Translations under genes and position numbers: made by a program | Assembly: GCA_964472905.1 (NCBI GenBank) | Contig: CAYYMI010000043.1 | Coordinates: 1-18,938, forward strand | DNA length: 18,938 bases | Reading direction: 5' to 3' | DNA from: Hellea sp964472905 | GTDB lineage: Bacteria > Pseudomonadota > Alphaproteobacteria > Caulobacterales > Maricaulaceae | Part shown: in pieces, positions 8,280 through 15,586 of the stretch | Layout: every line of letters starts with the position of its first letter | Position numbering within the stretch: position 1 is the first letter of the stretch | Notes under the pieces: model-generated | Databases searched by the model: none | The model's input: the letters and a program-made list of their open reading frames with translations, nothing else | What the model was told of the DNA's origin: nothing

Positions 8280-8305
8280 AGCCCGCTCCTTGAGCGGGCT
8301 TTTTT
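8280..8305 (+). terminator. Rho-independent terminator after the small secreted protein gene
   Basis: A 9-bp perfect stem (AGCCCGCTC / GAGCGGGCT) with a 3-base loop is followed by six T. It lies 21 bp after the stop codon at 8259 and separates the cassette from the protease gene. Confidence 0.93.
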
Positions 8306-8379
8306 GTGCATATGAAATTTCGCTCATTTTCTGCCAATGCGGGTTGGTATTGCCATCAAGAGACCCTAAATAGAGGCGT

Positions 8380-9804
8380 ATGAAAAGGCAGATATTATCT
8401 CTATTGGGCGGCGTTTTGGTTCTAGTCGGAGCCCCCGCATCAAATGCGCAGTTCTTAGACGGTGTTACGCCCCAGCGTGTTGTCCCAAGCTCTAACGCGC
8501 AGGTTCAGCTCTCTTATTCACCTGTGGTCAAACAGACGGCACCTGCCGTGGTCAATGTTTTTACATCACGAACCGTGCGTGCGCGATCTCGAAGCTCATT
8601 CTTTGATGAAATGTTCGGCTTTGGCCGCGCGCCTCAGGAACGTACACAAAGCTCTCTCGGGTCGGGTGTTATCGTTCGTGAGAGCGGCATAATTGTTACG
8701 AATGCCCATGTTGTTAAAGGGGCCGATGAGCTAAAGATTGTTCTTAATGATCGTCGCGAATTTCCAGCCGAGGTTATTGCGCAAGATGAAGAGATCGATG
8801 TTGCCGTCTTAAAGATTGATACTAAGGGCGAACGTCTGCCGAGCTTGTCCATCCAAAGTGATGGTGATCTGGAAATCGGGGATATTGTTCTCGCTATCGG
8901 CAATCCTTTTGGTGTTGGCCAAACCGTGACAAGCGGAATAGTCTCAGCTTTAGGCCGAACGAATGTGACAGATGTTTCCAGTTTTATTCAAACCGATGCT
9001 GCGGTCAATCCGGGTAATTCGGGAGGCGCTTTGGTTAATTTGACGGGGGAACTTATTGGCGTAAACACAGCTATTTTCTCTCGCTCAGGCGGCTCTAACG
9101 GGATTGGGTTTGCTATTCCAGCAGAGTTAGTGGCTCGGGCGGTTGACAGTGCCATATCCGAAGGCCGCATTGTTCGGCCGTGGATTGGGGCTCGGACAGA
9201 TGCTGTAGACTCGACGATGGCTTTGGCGTTGGGACTCGACCGGTCCAAAGGCGCTGTTATTAATGATGTTTACCCCGATGGTCCTGCGGATAAAGCCGGA
9301 CTTAAAAAAGGCGATGTTATACTTTCGGTCGATGGAACGGCGGTCAATGATGATAGCGGTCTACGGTTTAAATTGGCTACACTACGCCGGGGACAAAATT
9401 CAAAGGTTAAAATTTGGCGAAATGGACGCGAACGTACTTTCGATGTGAGAGCTGATACTCCGCAAGAAACCCCTGTGCGCGATGAACGTACATTAGAAGG
9501 CTTTCATCCTATTGACGGGGCTGTGGCCGTTAATATGAGCCCAGCATTGGGGGAGGAATTAGGGTTCGACCCCTATGTCCGAGGCGTTATGATCTTGAAA
9601 GTCGAACGCGGCAGCGCCGCGAATTATAATCGCTTGCGGCCAGGAGATTTCATAGTTGATATTAATGGTGATGAGGTTACGTCGGCCCGTCAGCTCGAAG
9701 CGCTTTTATTATCAGCAGATGATGATACGGAATGGAATATCTCGGTGGATAGAAATGGCCGAATTGGCGTTTTGCCTGTCCGTTATATGCCACGCGAAAA
9801 CTAG
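8380..9804 (+). CDS. degQ: Periplasmic serine endoprotease, DegQ/HtrA family
   Basis: HtrA proteins degrade or refold damaged envelope proteins. The 474-residue product has a Sec signal peptide (about 1-23, ending SNA before QF) and a trypsin-like domain with the triad H110 (VTNAHVV), D140 (EEIDVAVLKI) and S214 (NPGNSGGAL). Two PDZ domains follow at about 262-350 and 385-470. The loop between the signal peptide and the protease core (about residues 64-92) is short, more like DegQ/DegS than DegP. The two PDZ domains and cleavable signal favour a soluble DegQ-type oligomer. GAGG at 8373-8376 lies only 3 nt before the ATG. In many alphaproteobacteria a Do-like protease follows rplQ; here it is separated by the inserted cassette. 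Confidence 0.93.
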   Translation: MKRQILSLLGGVLVLVGAPASNAQFLDGVTPQRVVPSSNAQVQLSYSPVVKQTAPAVVNVFTSRTVRARSRSSFFDEMFGFGRAPQERTQSSLGSGVIVRESGIIVTNAHVVKGADELKIVLNDRREFPAEVIAQDEEIDVAVLKIDTKGERLPSLSIQSDGDLEIGDIVLAIGNPFGVGQTVTSGIVSALGRTNVTDVSSFIQTDAAVNPGNSGGALVNLTGELIGVNTAIFSRSGGSNGIGFAIPAELVARAVDSAISEGRIVRPWIGARTDAVDSTMALALGLDRSKGAVINDVYPDGPADKAGLKKGDVILSVDGTAVNDDSGLRFKLATLRRGQNSKVKIWRNGRERTFDVRADTPQETPVRDERTLEGFHPIDGAVAVNMSPALGEELGFDPYVRGVMILKVERGSAANYNRLRPGDFIVDINGDEVTSARQLEALLLSADDDTEWNISVDRNGRIGVLPVRYMPREN

Positions 9805-9811
9805 TTTTATT

Positions 9812-10699
9812 TTACGCTGATATCTCTTGCGCTAACGACTTTTTGCGAAACAAAATTAACGCTATCCCGAATAATGTCATCAGACCCCCTATAAGGAGTT
9901 GTATCGTAAGGGCTTCATTTAATATCAGGATGCTACCAATGACAGCTATAACAGTCGTCATTAAACCAGTTGTCGATACTACATAAATTGGAAGTCTTTG
10001 TATAAGCCAATAATAGCTGGAATGGGCGACGATGGATACGAGTATAGAGGAATAAAGAAGAGCTAACCCAAAGTTTAATCTGGTGTCTTCCGAAAAAGCC
10101 GTGGTTTGATTGTCCTCTAGAGCTAAACTTAAAGGCCAAAGAACGGCTGTTCCGACAACTGAAAACCAAGCGAGTAACTGGAGCGGGCCAACGCCTTTGA
10201 CAACTTTAATTAAAACGGCCCCAACGGCCTCACTCATAGCGGCACATGCGATTAACATCACGCCGAGTACAAATCTTGGGCCGGCAACTTCGTCAGGTGC
10301 TGCGCTTGTCAGAATGATAACGCCGATAAAGGCTAATGCGATCCCGACGGCCTTATAGACGCCAATTTTATCCTTAAACACGATCATTGATAATATGATT
10401 GAAAATGGAACGAATAGCTCAATTGTAATTGCGGCTGCGGACGCTGTTGTCATTTCAAGCGCTGGAAACATGAAAGCATAATTCAGCGCGCCATATCCGA
10501 GGCCTGCCCCTAAAATATGTGGCATATACCCTTTATGCCATTTTAATTTTGGTAAAAGTAAAAGAGCGACAATGCTCATTCTAAGCGCGGCGTAAAATAA
10601 AGGTTCCGCTGTGGCCCCTATCGTCAATTTCATGACAATGAAGTGCAGTCCCCAGATGAGGCAAACCATGAATAAAACGCCAAACTCTTTGATCGACAT
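9812..10699 (-). CDS. DMT-superfamily transporter with two EamA domains
   Basis: This is a 295-residue inner-membrane protein, the usual length for EamA (RhaT/YdcZ-like) exporters of metabolites or amino acids. Ten hydrophobic segments can be read, arranged as two five-helix EamA repeats (about 5-137 and 150-285). The first repeat starts with the characteristic WGLHFIVMKL segment. GGAGGAGA at 10706-10713 on the minus strand precedes the ATG. The stop lies 7 bp from the end of degQ, a tight convergent arrangement with no obvious terminator. The start faces the aspartate aminotransferase gene at 48 bp, so the two may share control. The transported compound is unknown; an amino-acid-related metabolite would fit its neighbour. 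Confidence 0.88.
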   Translation of the reverse strand: MSIKEFGVLFMVCLIWGLHFIVMKLTIGATAEPLFYAALRMSIVALLLLPKLKWHKGYMPHILGAGLGYGALNYAFMFPALEMTTASAAAITIELFVPFSIILSMIVFKDKIGVYKAVGIALAFIGVIILTSAAPDEVAGPRFVLGVMLIACAAMSEAVGAVLIKVVKGVGPLQLLAWFSVVGTAVLWPLSLALEDNQTTAFSEDTRLNFGLALLYSSILVSIVAHSSYYWLIQRLPIYVVSTTGLMTTVIAVIGSILILNEALTIQLLIGGLMTLFGIALILFRKKSLAQEISA

Positions 10700-10747
10700 T
10701 GTGTGTCTCCTCCAGTCTGGCTATGACGGTATTGAAGAGGTATTTCT
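10700..10747. promoter_or_regulatory. 48-bp divergent spacer between the DMT transporter and aspC
   Basis: Two divergent start codons are separated by only 48 bp, which already holds both Shine-Dalgarno sequences (10706-10713 on the minus strand, 10735-10740 on the plus strand). Two full promoters cannot fit without overlapping each other or the coding sequences, so the two genes are probably controlled jointly or exclusively. No clear -35/-10 pair is visible. Confidence 0.4.
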
Positions 10748-11959
10748 ATGGTAAAGTTAAATGTATTATCGGCAAGTTTAAACCGTGTTGCGCCTTCGGC
10801 AACCATGGCGGTTACTCAGACCGCACGCGATATGAAGGCTGCTGGAGTTGATGTCATTGGACTGGGCGCCGGAGAGCCCGATTTTGATACACCAGATCAC
10901 ATTAAAATGGCAGCTATAAAGGCTCTTCATGAAGGTAAGACAAATTACACAAATGTTGACGGAATTCCTGAGCTGAAAGCCGCGATTACAGCTAAATTCA
11001 AGCGCGATAATAATTTGCATTATGATGTGTCGCAAATCAATGTTTCGCCAGGCGGGAAACCCGTTATTTTTAATGCCTTTATGGCGACCTTAAACGAAGG
11101 GGATGAAGTTATTATACCTGCGCCGTGTTGGGTGTCTTATCCTGAGATGACGAAATTATGCGGAGGCGTTCCAGTCATCGTGTCTTGTGACATGGCAAGC
11201 GGCTTCAAAATTACAGCGGAGCAGTTAGAGGCGGCGATTACGCCTAAAACGCGTTGGTTAATGTTAAACTCACCGTCCAACCCGACGGGTGCGGCTTATA
11301 GTTATTCTGATCTGAAAGTCCTCTCGGAAGTCCTACTGAAGCATCCACGCATTATGATTCTCACGGATGATATCTATGAGCATGTTGTCTATGATGGATT
11401 TAAGTTTGCGACGATAGCTGAGGTTGAACCTACTCTTTATGCCAACACACTAACAATGAATGGACTGTCTAAGGCCTATGCAATGACAGGGTGGAGAATT
11501 GGGTATGCCGGCGGTCCAGAGTGGCTTATCAAAGCTATGGCAAAGGTCATGAGCCAGTCCACATCTAATCCGACATCTATATCGCAATGGGCGGGGGTTA
11601 CGGCTTTAAACGGGCCTCATGATTTTATAGGCAAACGCAACATAGAATTCTCAAACCGCCGTGATGTAATTGTTTCAAGTCTCAATCAAGCGGCAGGCTT
11701 AAACTGCGCGGTACCGAATGGTGCTTTTTATGTTTACCCCGATTGTAAGGGCGTCATCGGAAAGACATCAAAGGCAGGACATAAGATCAAAAGCGATACT
11801 GATTTTGCGCAAGCCTTATTAAAAGAAGCCCATGTTGCCGTTGTTCCGGGAAGTGCGTTTCATGGAGCTCCGCATTTTAGAATTTCCTATGCGACCTCTC
11901 TGGATCAGCTTGAAGAGGCAGGGGCAAGGATTAACCAGTTTTGCGCAGAGCTAAAATAA
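10748..11959 (+). CDS. aspC: Aspartate aminotransferase, class I (subgroup I-beta)
   Basis: This PLP enzyme transfers the amino group between aspartate and 2-oxoglutarate; relatives in this subgroup may also use prephenate. The 403-residue product keeps GLGAGEPDFDTP, NYTNVDGIPELKAAI, the NSPSNPTG motif (N178), D207 and Y210 in DDIYEH, the cofactor lysine K242 in NGLSKAYAMTGWRIGY and the substrate-binding arginine in HFRISYATS near the C-terminus. GGK with K104 matches the active-site lysine region of thermophilic I-beta enzymes. One oddity is PCWVSYP at 126-132, where the subgroup usually has PYWVSYP. AAGAGG at 10735-10740 with 7-nt spacing supports the ATG. The gene converges on the kinase gene with 16 bp between the stops and no visible terminator. 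Confidence 0.9.
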   Translation: MVKLNVLSASLNRVAPSATMAVTQTARDMKAAGVDVIGLGAGEPDFDTPDHIKMAAIKALHEGKTNYTNVDGIPELKAAITAKFKRDNNLHYDVSQINVSPGGKPVIFNAFMATLNEGDEVIIPAPCWVSYPEMTKLCGGVPVIVSCDMASGFKITAEQLEAAITPKTRWLMLNSPSNPTGAAYSYSDLKVLSEVLLKHPRIMILTDDIYEHVVYDGFKFATIAEVEPTLYANTLTMNGLSKAYAMTGWRIGYAGGPEWLIKAMAKVMSQSTSNPTSISQWAGVTALNGPHDFIGKRNIEFSNRRDVIVSSLNQAAGLNCAVPNGAFYVYPDCKGVIGKTSKAGHKIKSDTDFAQALLKEAHVAVVPGSAFHGAPHFRISYATSLDQLEEAGARINQFCAELK

Positions 11960-11975
11960 ATAGAGTTATGATAAA

Positions 11976-14396
11976 TCAAGCTACAGCTTCAATTTGAACC
12001 GCATCATCAATCCATATTTCGAGTTTATTTAAAAGATCGACCTGCTTGACGGGTTTTGTTAAATAATCATCCATGCCAGCCTGTAAGCAAGTTTCTTTAT
12101 CATTTTTAAGCGCGTGACCTGTCAGAGCAATGATTGGAATACGGGTTAATTGCCGGGATTTTTGATAGGCAAAAATCAATTTACTCGCCTCGTATCCATC
12201 CATAACTGGCATGGATATATCCATAAATATAGCTGAGAACCGTGAAGGGTTTTCTTTATATATTTCGACAGCTTCTTTGCCATTATTCACAAATACAGGT
12301 TTATAGGCGCTATCTTCTAGCATCAGCCTGACAACGTCTTGATTGAGAGAAATGTCTTCAGCCACTAAGATTTCAGTTTTGGGTGTTTTGTTCTCATTAG
12401 ATGATATTTTCTCTCTCTTGAGGGATGTTTGATTATTTTCATCAACGGCTTGAGATATGGTTTGAGAGATTGAGTCAAATAGCTTTTGTTCTCTTACGGG
12501 TTTCATCAAATAAGAATTGATACCAATTTTGGATAAGTCTTGATTTGATAACGGTTGGTTACACGATGATAACATTATTATAGGGCTGTTACCTAAAGTA
12601 CTGTTATTTGATATTATAGTCGCGAGCTCTTCACCGTTCATGCCTGGCATAAGATAATCGAGCAAAATTATGTTGTATGGTTGCCTTTGTTCACTTTTAT
12701 CTTTTAATAGGGTCAGGGCTTCGACCCCGTCCTTCACACTGTCTACGTTTAGGCCCCATCCTCGTAATTGTTCCGTTAAAACTAATCTATTGGTTTCAAT
12801 ATCATCAATAATTAATGCACGTTTTCCTTCAATAGTCGCGATATCAAATTGTTGAACGACGCTATTTTTATCAATGGGAAGAGGAATTTTAATATTAAAC
12901 CTGGAACCTTCACCCAGCGTCGACTCCGCAAAAATACGGCCACCCATCATTTCTACAATTGCTTTAGAGATGGAAAGACCAAGACCAGTTCCGCCATAAA
13001 CACGAGTTGTACTATTATCGGCTTGCGTAAACTTATTAAAGACACCCTCTAATTTATTTGCGTCAATACCAATCCCTGTATCTTTTATGCTGATATCTAC
13101 GATTGATATATTATTGCGAGTAGAGGCAATTTTGACGTCAATTGTGATGTATCCATTTTCTGTAAATTTTATCGCGTTGCCCACGAGATTGGTTAGTACC
13201 TGTTTCAGTCTGCCCGCATCTCCTATAAAGCTCTGCCCAACACTTGTGGGGTAGTTGATAATTAGTTCTAGATTTTTCTCCTGAGCCTTAGGATTTAAAA
13301 TGGATGTGACGTCATTAACGGCCGTCTTTAAATCAAATGGTTCAGGTACTAAATCAAAGGCGCCAGCTTCAATTTTAGAAAAATCTAATATGTCATTTAT
13401 TATTCTTAAAAGATCCGATGCAGAATTATTAATAACGTTCAAAAAGTCCTTTTGCCGGTCTGTTGTTACGGTATTGGCGAGTAATTCGGCCATACCTAAA
13501 ATACCATTCATAGGTGTACGTATTTCGTGACTCATATTCGCTAAGAATTCAGATTTAGCCTTAGAGGCGGCAATAGCTTCATCTTTAGCTTGAGTAAGCT
13601 CTTGTGCTATTTTACGCTCTTTTTCAGTGTTAATGACAAAGGCTCTGATTTGAGTGGGTTTTCCATCTTTATCGCGGACAACATCACCAACCGTTTTACC
13701 CCAGACGTAAGTCTCGGTTTGCGTTAATAAACGTGACGTAAATGTAAAACTATCATTATTTTGGGATGCGCTTTTTAAAGCGGTTCGGGCAAGGGCTCTG
13801 TCGTCTGGGTGTATCACGGAAAAAATACCACCGCCTTTTTTAAGCCTTTCATTATAGTCTTTCGGCAGGGTGAATTTTAAACCCGTACTTAATTTGTAGG
13901 TTTTGGATGCCACATCATATATCCAATACCCGGCCTTTCCTAAGGCTAGAGCTATATCCAGAAGTCGGTCCTTCTCAACGATTTCAGTGACATCTGTGGC
14001 CATAGAAACCGTATATCCATTATCCAGCGTTTTTCGCGTAAATCGTTGAGTCGTGCCATTTCCTAGTTCGACTAAAGTTGAGATGTTTTCAATATTGTTC
14101 TTTTGTCTTTCTAAATGCTCTTGGGCCGAAAGTTTATTTCTTTCCATGATTTCTGGTGTCATGAGACCACTGGCCATCATGAGATCATGACATTTCGAAA
14201 GTGGATCACCGACCGATAGGTCATCTGGGCATATATCTAGACTCTCATAAACGAGATTGCTGATAAATTGGTAATTCAAATCTTCGTCAAGAATACTGAC
14301 GCCGATATCCAAATTGTCGCAAAGCATACGTAAAAACGCTTTGTCGTGTCCTGATTGAATTTTTTTGTTGTAATAGTCCCGGGAATTTTTTGACAC
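11976..14396 (-). CDS. Soluble hybrid sensor histidine kinase with two receiver domains
   Basis: This is an 806-residue signal transducer with no transmembrane segment, so it should sense a cytoplasmic cue. In order it has two PAS-like sensor domains (about 25-140 and 145-262, the second with an IHPDDR motif), a short coiled coil (about 260-285), a HisKA domain with H290 in NMSHEIRTPMNG, and a HATPase domain (N407 in the N box, DTGIGI at 439-444, GGTGLGL at 468-474). Two receiver domains follow: D580 with K632, and D726 with K781. No histidine phosphotransfer domain follows, so an external phosphotransfer protein may complete the relay, or the receivers may act as phosphate sinks. The start is GTG at 14396, with GGAGGG spaced 5 nt upstream. 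No partner regulator is adjacent; the signal is unknown. Confidence 0.93.
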   Translation of the reverse strand: MSKNSRDYYNKKIQSGHDKAFLRMLCDNLDIGVSILDEDLNYQFISNLVYESLDICPDDLSVGDPLSKCHDLMMASGLMTPEIMERNKLSAQEHLERQKNNIENISTLVELGNGTTQRFTRKTLDNGYTVSMATDVTEIVEKDRLLDIALALGKAGYWIYDVASKTYKLSTGLKFTLPKDYNERLKKGGGIFSVIHPDDRALARTALKSASQNNDSFTFTSRLLTQTETYVWGKTVGDVVRDKDGKPTQIRAFVINTEKERKIAQELTQAKDEAIAASKAKSEFLANMSHEIRTPMNGILGMAELLANTVTTDRQKDFLNVINNSASDLLRIINDILDFSKIEAGAFDLVPEPFDLKTAVNDVTSILNPKAQEKNLELIINYPTSVGQSFIGDAGRLKQVLTNLVGNAIKFTENGYITIDVKIASTRNNISIVDISIKDTGIGIDANKLEGVFNKFTQADNSTTRVYGGTGLGLSISKAIVEMMGGRIFAESTLGEGSRFNIKIPLPIDKNSVVQQFDIATIEGKRALIIDDIETNRLVLTEQLRGWGLNVDSVKDGVEALTLLKDKSEQRQPYNIILLDYLMPGMNGEELATIISNNSTLGNSPIIMLSSCNQPLSNQDLSKIGINSYLMKPVREQKLFDSISQTISQAVDENNQTSLKREKISSNENKTPKTEILVAEDISLNQDVVRLMLEDSAYKPVFVNNGKEAVEIYKENPSRFSAIFMDISMPVMDGYEASKLIFAYQKSRQLTRIPIIALTGHALKNDKETCLQAGMDDYLTKPVKQVDLLNKLEIWIDDAVQIEAVA

Positions 14397-14464
14397 TGTT
14401 TCCCTCCAGATGTCTATTATTATTGTCCCACGTGCGGGTTATGATGAAATAAAGTTAATAAAAT

Positions 14465-14600
14465 CGAAAAAAAACCAGGCTCTCGGTAAAACCGGGCCTG
14501 GTTAAAGTCTTCGCAAAACATTCGGGGAGGAATTATTCGCGGTCTAAAAGAACACAGGCCACAGAAAGGGGAGGACGTCGCCGTGTGTCATGAAGCCTAA
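14465..14600 (-). ncRNA. Candidate small RNA with two anti-Shine-Dalgarno loops
   Basis: On the minus strand two predicted stem-loops precede the terminator. In the first (14552-14588), an ACACA(C)GGC / GCCTGTGT stem encloses a 20-nt loop with UCCUCCCC (complement of 14568-14575). In the second (14512-14541), a CGCGAA / TTTGCG stem with one G-U pair encloses a loop with the same UCCUCCCC (complement of 14524-14531). Two loops with CCUCC motifs plus an intrinsic terminator is the layout of the alphaproteobacterial cuckoo-type sRNAs, which pair with ribosome-binding sites. The 5' end is a guess; no good promoter was found, and processing from the trxB-lysR transcript is possible. A 42-codon frame (14533-14661) overlaps and could instead explain part of the sequence. 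Confidence 0.42.
14467..14501 (-). terminator. Rho-independent terminator for the lysR-side transcript or candidate sRNA
   Basis: Read on the minus strand, arms CCAGGC and GCCTGG enclose an inner ACCG/CGGT stem with a small internal loop, followed by eight T. It lies about 170 bp after the lysR stop codon, too far to be a simple lysR terminator without something in between. It also shields the kinase gene from upstream transcription. Confidence 0.82.
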
Positions 14601-14661
14601 ATAAGGATTTTATTCGCAATTTGAACATAGGGTTTCGCAGATTTGCTATGCATTTATGCAT
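14533..14661 (-). CDS. Possible 42-residue arginine-rich small ORF
   Basis: The frame runs from an ATG at 14661 (a second ATG, at residue 12, is at 14628) to TAA at 14533-14535, 11 bp after the lysR stop codon. The product is basic, with an RLHDTRRRPPL segment and a single pair of cysteines (residues 4 and 36). No Shine-Dalgarno sequence precedes either ATG, and I do not recognise the peptide. It overlaps the first anti-SD stem-loop of the candidate sRNA, so at most one reading, or a dual-function RNA, is right. A frame of this length easily occurs by chance. Confidence 0.18.
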   Translation of the reverse strand: MHKCIANLRNPMFKLRIKSLFRLHDTRRRPPLSVACVLLDRE

Positions 14662-14662
14662 A
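14647..14662. repeat. 16-bp inverted repeat beside the lysR stop
   Basis: TATGCAT-TT-ATGCATA is perfectly symmetrical with 7-bp arms, 9 bp beyond the lysR stop codon and upstream of the candidate sRNA. Its half-site resembles that of the element at 2447-2464 (both begin TATGCA). It could be an operator for the downstream transcript, or chance in AT-rich DNA. Confidence 0.3.
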
Positions 14663-14671
14663 AGTGGCTGT

Positions 14672-15580
14672 TTATGTTTCTGCGTCCCAATTTTTTGTGA
14701 CGCGCATCAGGAACTCTCGAAACACTTTAGCTTTTACAGAGCCGCGTAATTCCGCAGGATAAACAAAAAAGACATCAAAGGGATCACCGCGCAATTGAGG
14801 CAGAACCCTGACGAGCCGTCTGGACATCGCGGTCATATAATCTGGAATCCCGACCAAACCAATCCCGGCTTCGGCGGCGCGCATAATGCCGTGTAGATTA
14901 TTAACAGACATAACAGGTTTACGCGGCTTGCCGTCATGACCTGCGCCTGCGGTTAAGACCCAATTCGCGCTATGTAGATTTTTAGGAATAAGATCGCCAA
15001 AGGCAACAATGTTGTGATTATCCAAATCCTCAGCCGATGTGGGCGCGCCGTGTTTGGCCAAATAGGCATGGGAAGCATAAAGGCTTTGTGAAATCGAGCC
15101 AAGCCTACGTTCAATTACATCGCCTTGGCTCGACGGCCAAGGGCGTAGCGCGCAATCAACATCAAAGCTCAAGAGGTCATGTTCTTCATCTTCAAGAATA
15201 AGCTGAACATCTATTTCGGGATAGGCCGCGATAAATTCCGGCAAGACCGATGTTAGCCAATTTGACCCTAAGGAAATAGGTGTCGAGACCCGCAAACTGC
15301 CTTGCGGTTTATTGCGGCTATCGACCACAGAGGCTTGCGCCAAGGCGACTTTATGGGCCATGTCATGGGCTGTATGGTAGAGAATCCGGCCTTGCTCGGT
15401 CAGGGTCAGGCCGCGGGCGTGACGATGAAAGAGCGGTGTATCGAGGCTCTCTTCAAGGGCCGTAATCTGCCGCGAAACAGCCGATTGAGAAATACGCAGA
15501 AGCTCCGCCGCCGCTGTCAAAGAGCCCGTCTCTGCTGCGGCATGAAAGGTTTTCAGCTTATCCCAATCGAGCGTATCCAT
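14672..15580 (-). CDS. LysR-family transcriptional regulator
   Basis: This 302-residue regulator has an N-terminal winged helix-turn-helix (about 6-65, with SLTAAAELLRISQSAVSRQI as the recognition region). A linker helix follows, then a periplasmic-binding-protein-like effector domain (about 95-295). The effector is unknown. The ATG at 15580 lies only 6 bp after the trxB stop, and its AGGA ribosome-binding site falls between that stop and the ATG, so the two genes form one transcript. A regulator paired with thioredoxin reductase may respond to redox or to a metabolite and may control genes elsewhere; that is inference. Unlike most LysR regulators it is not divergent from a target gene here. 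Confidence 0.92.
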   Translation of the reverse strand: MDTLDWDKLKTFHAAAETGSLTAAAELLRISQSAVSRQITALEESLDTPLFHRHARGLTLTEQGRILYHTAHDMAHKVALAQASVVDSRNKPQGSLRVSTPISLGSNWLTSVLPEFIAAYPEIDVQLILEDEEHDLLSFDVDCALRPWPSSQGDVIERRLGSISQSLYASHAYLAKHGAPTSAEDLDNHNIVAFGDLIPKNLHSANWVLTAGAGHDGKPRKPVMSVNNLHGIMRAAEAGIGLVGIPDYMTAMSRRLVRVLPQLRGDPFDVFFVYPAELRGSVKAKVFREFLMRVTKNWDAET

Positions 15581-15586
15581 ATGATC

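Noticed and set aside
8350..8380. TTGGTA-17 bp-TAAATA as a promoter for degQ
   Set aside because: The -10 would lie within a few bases of the start codon and overlap the ribosome-binding site, so it would give a leaderless transcript; not convincing.
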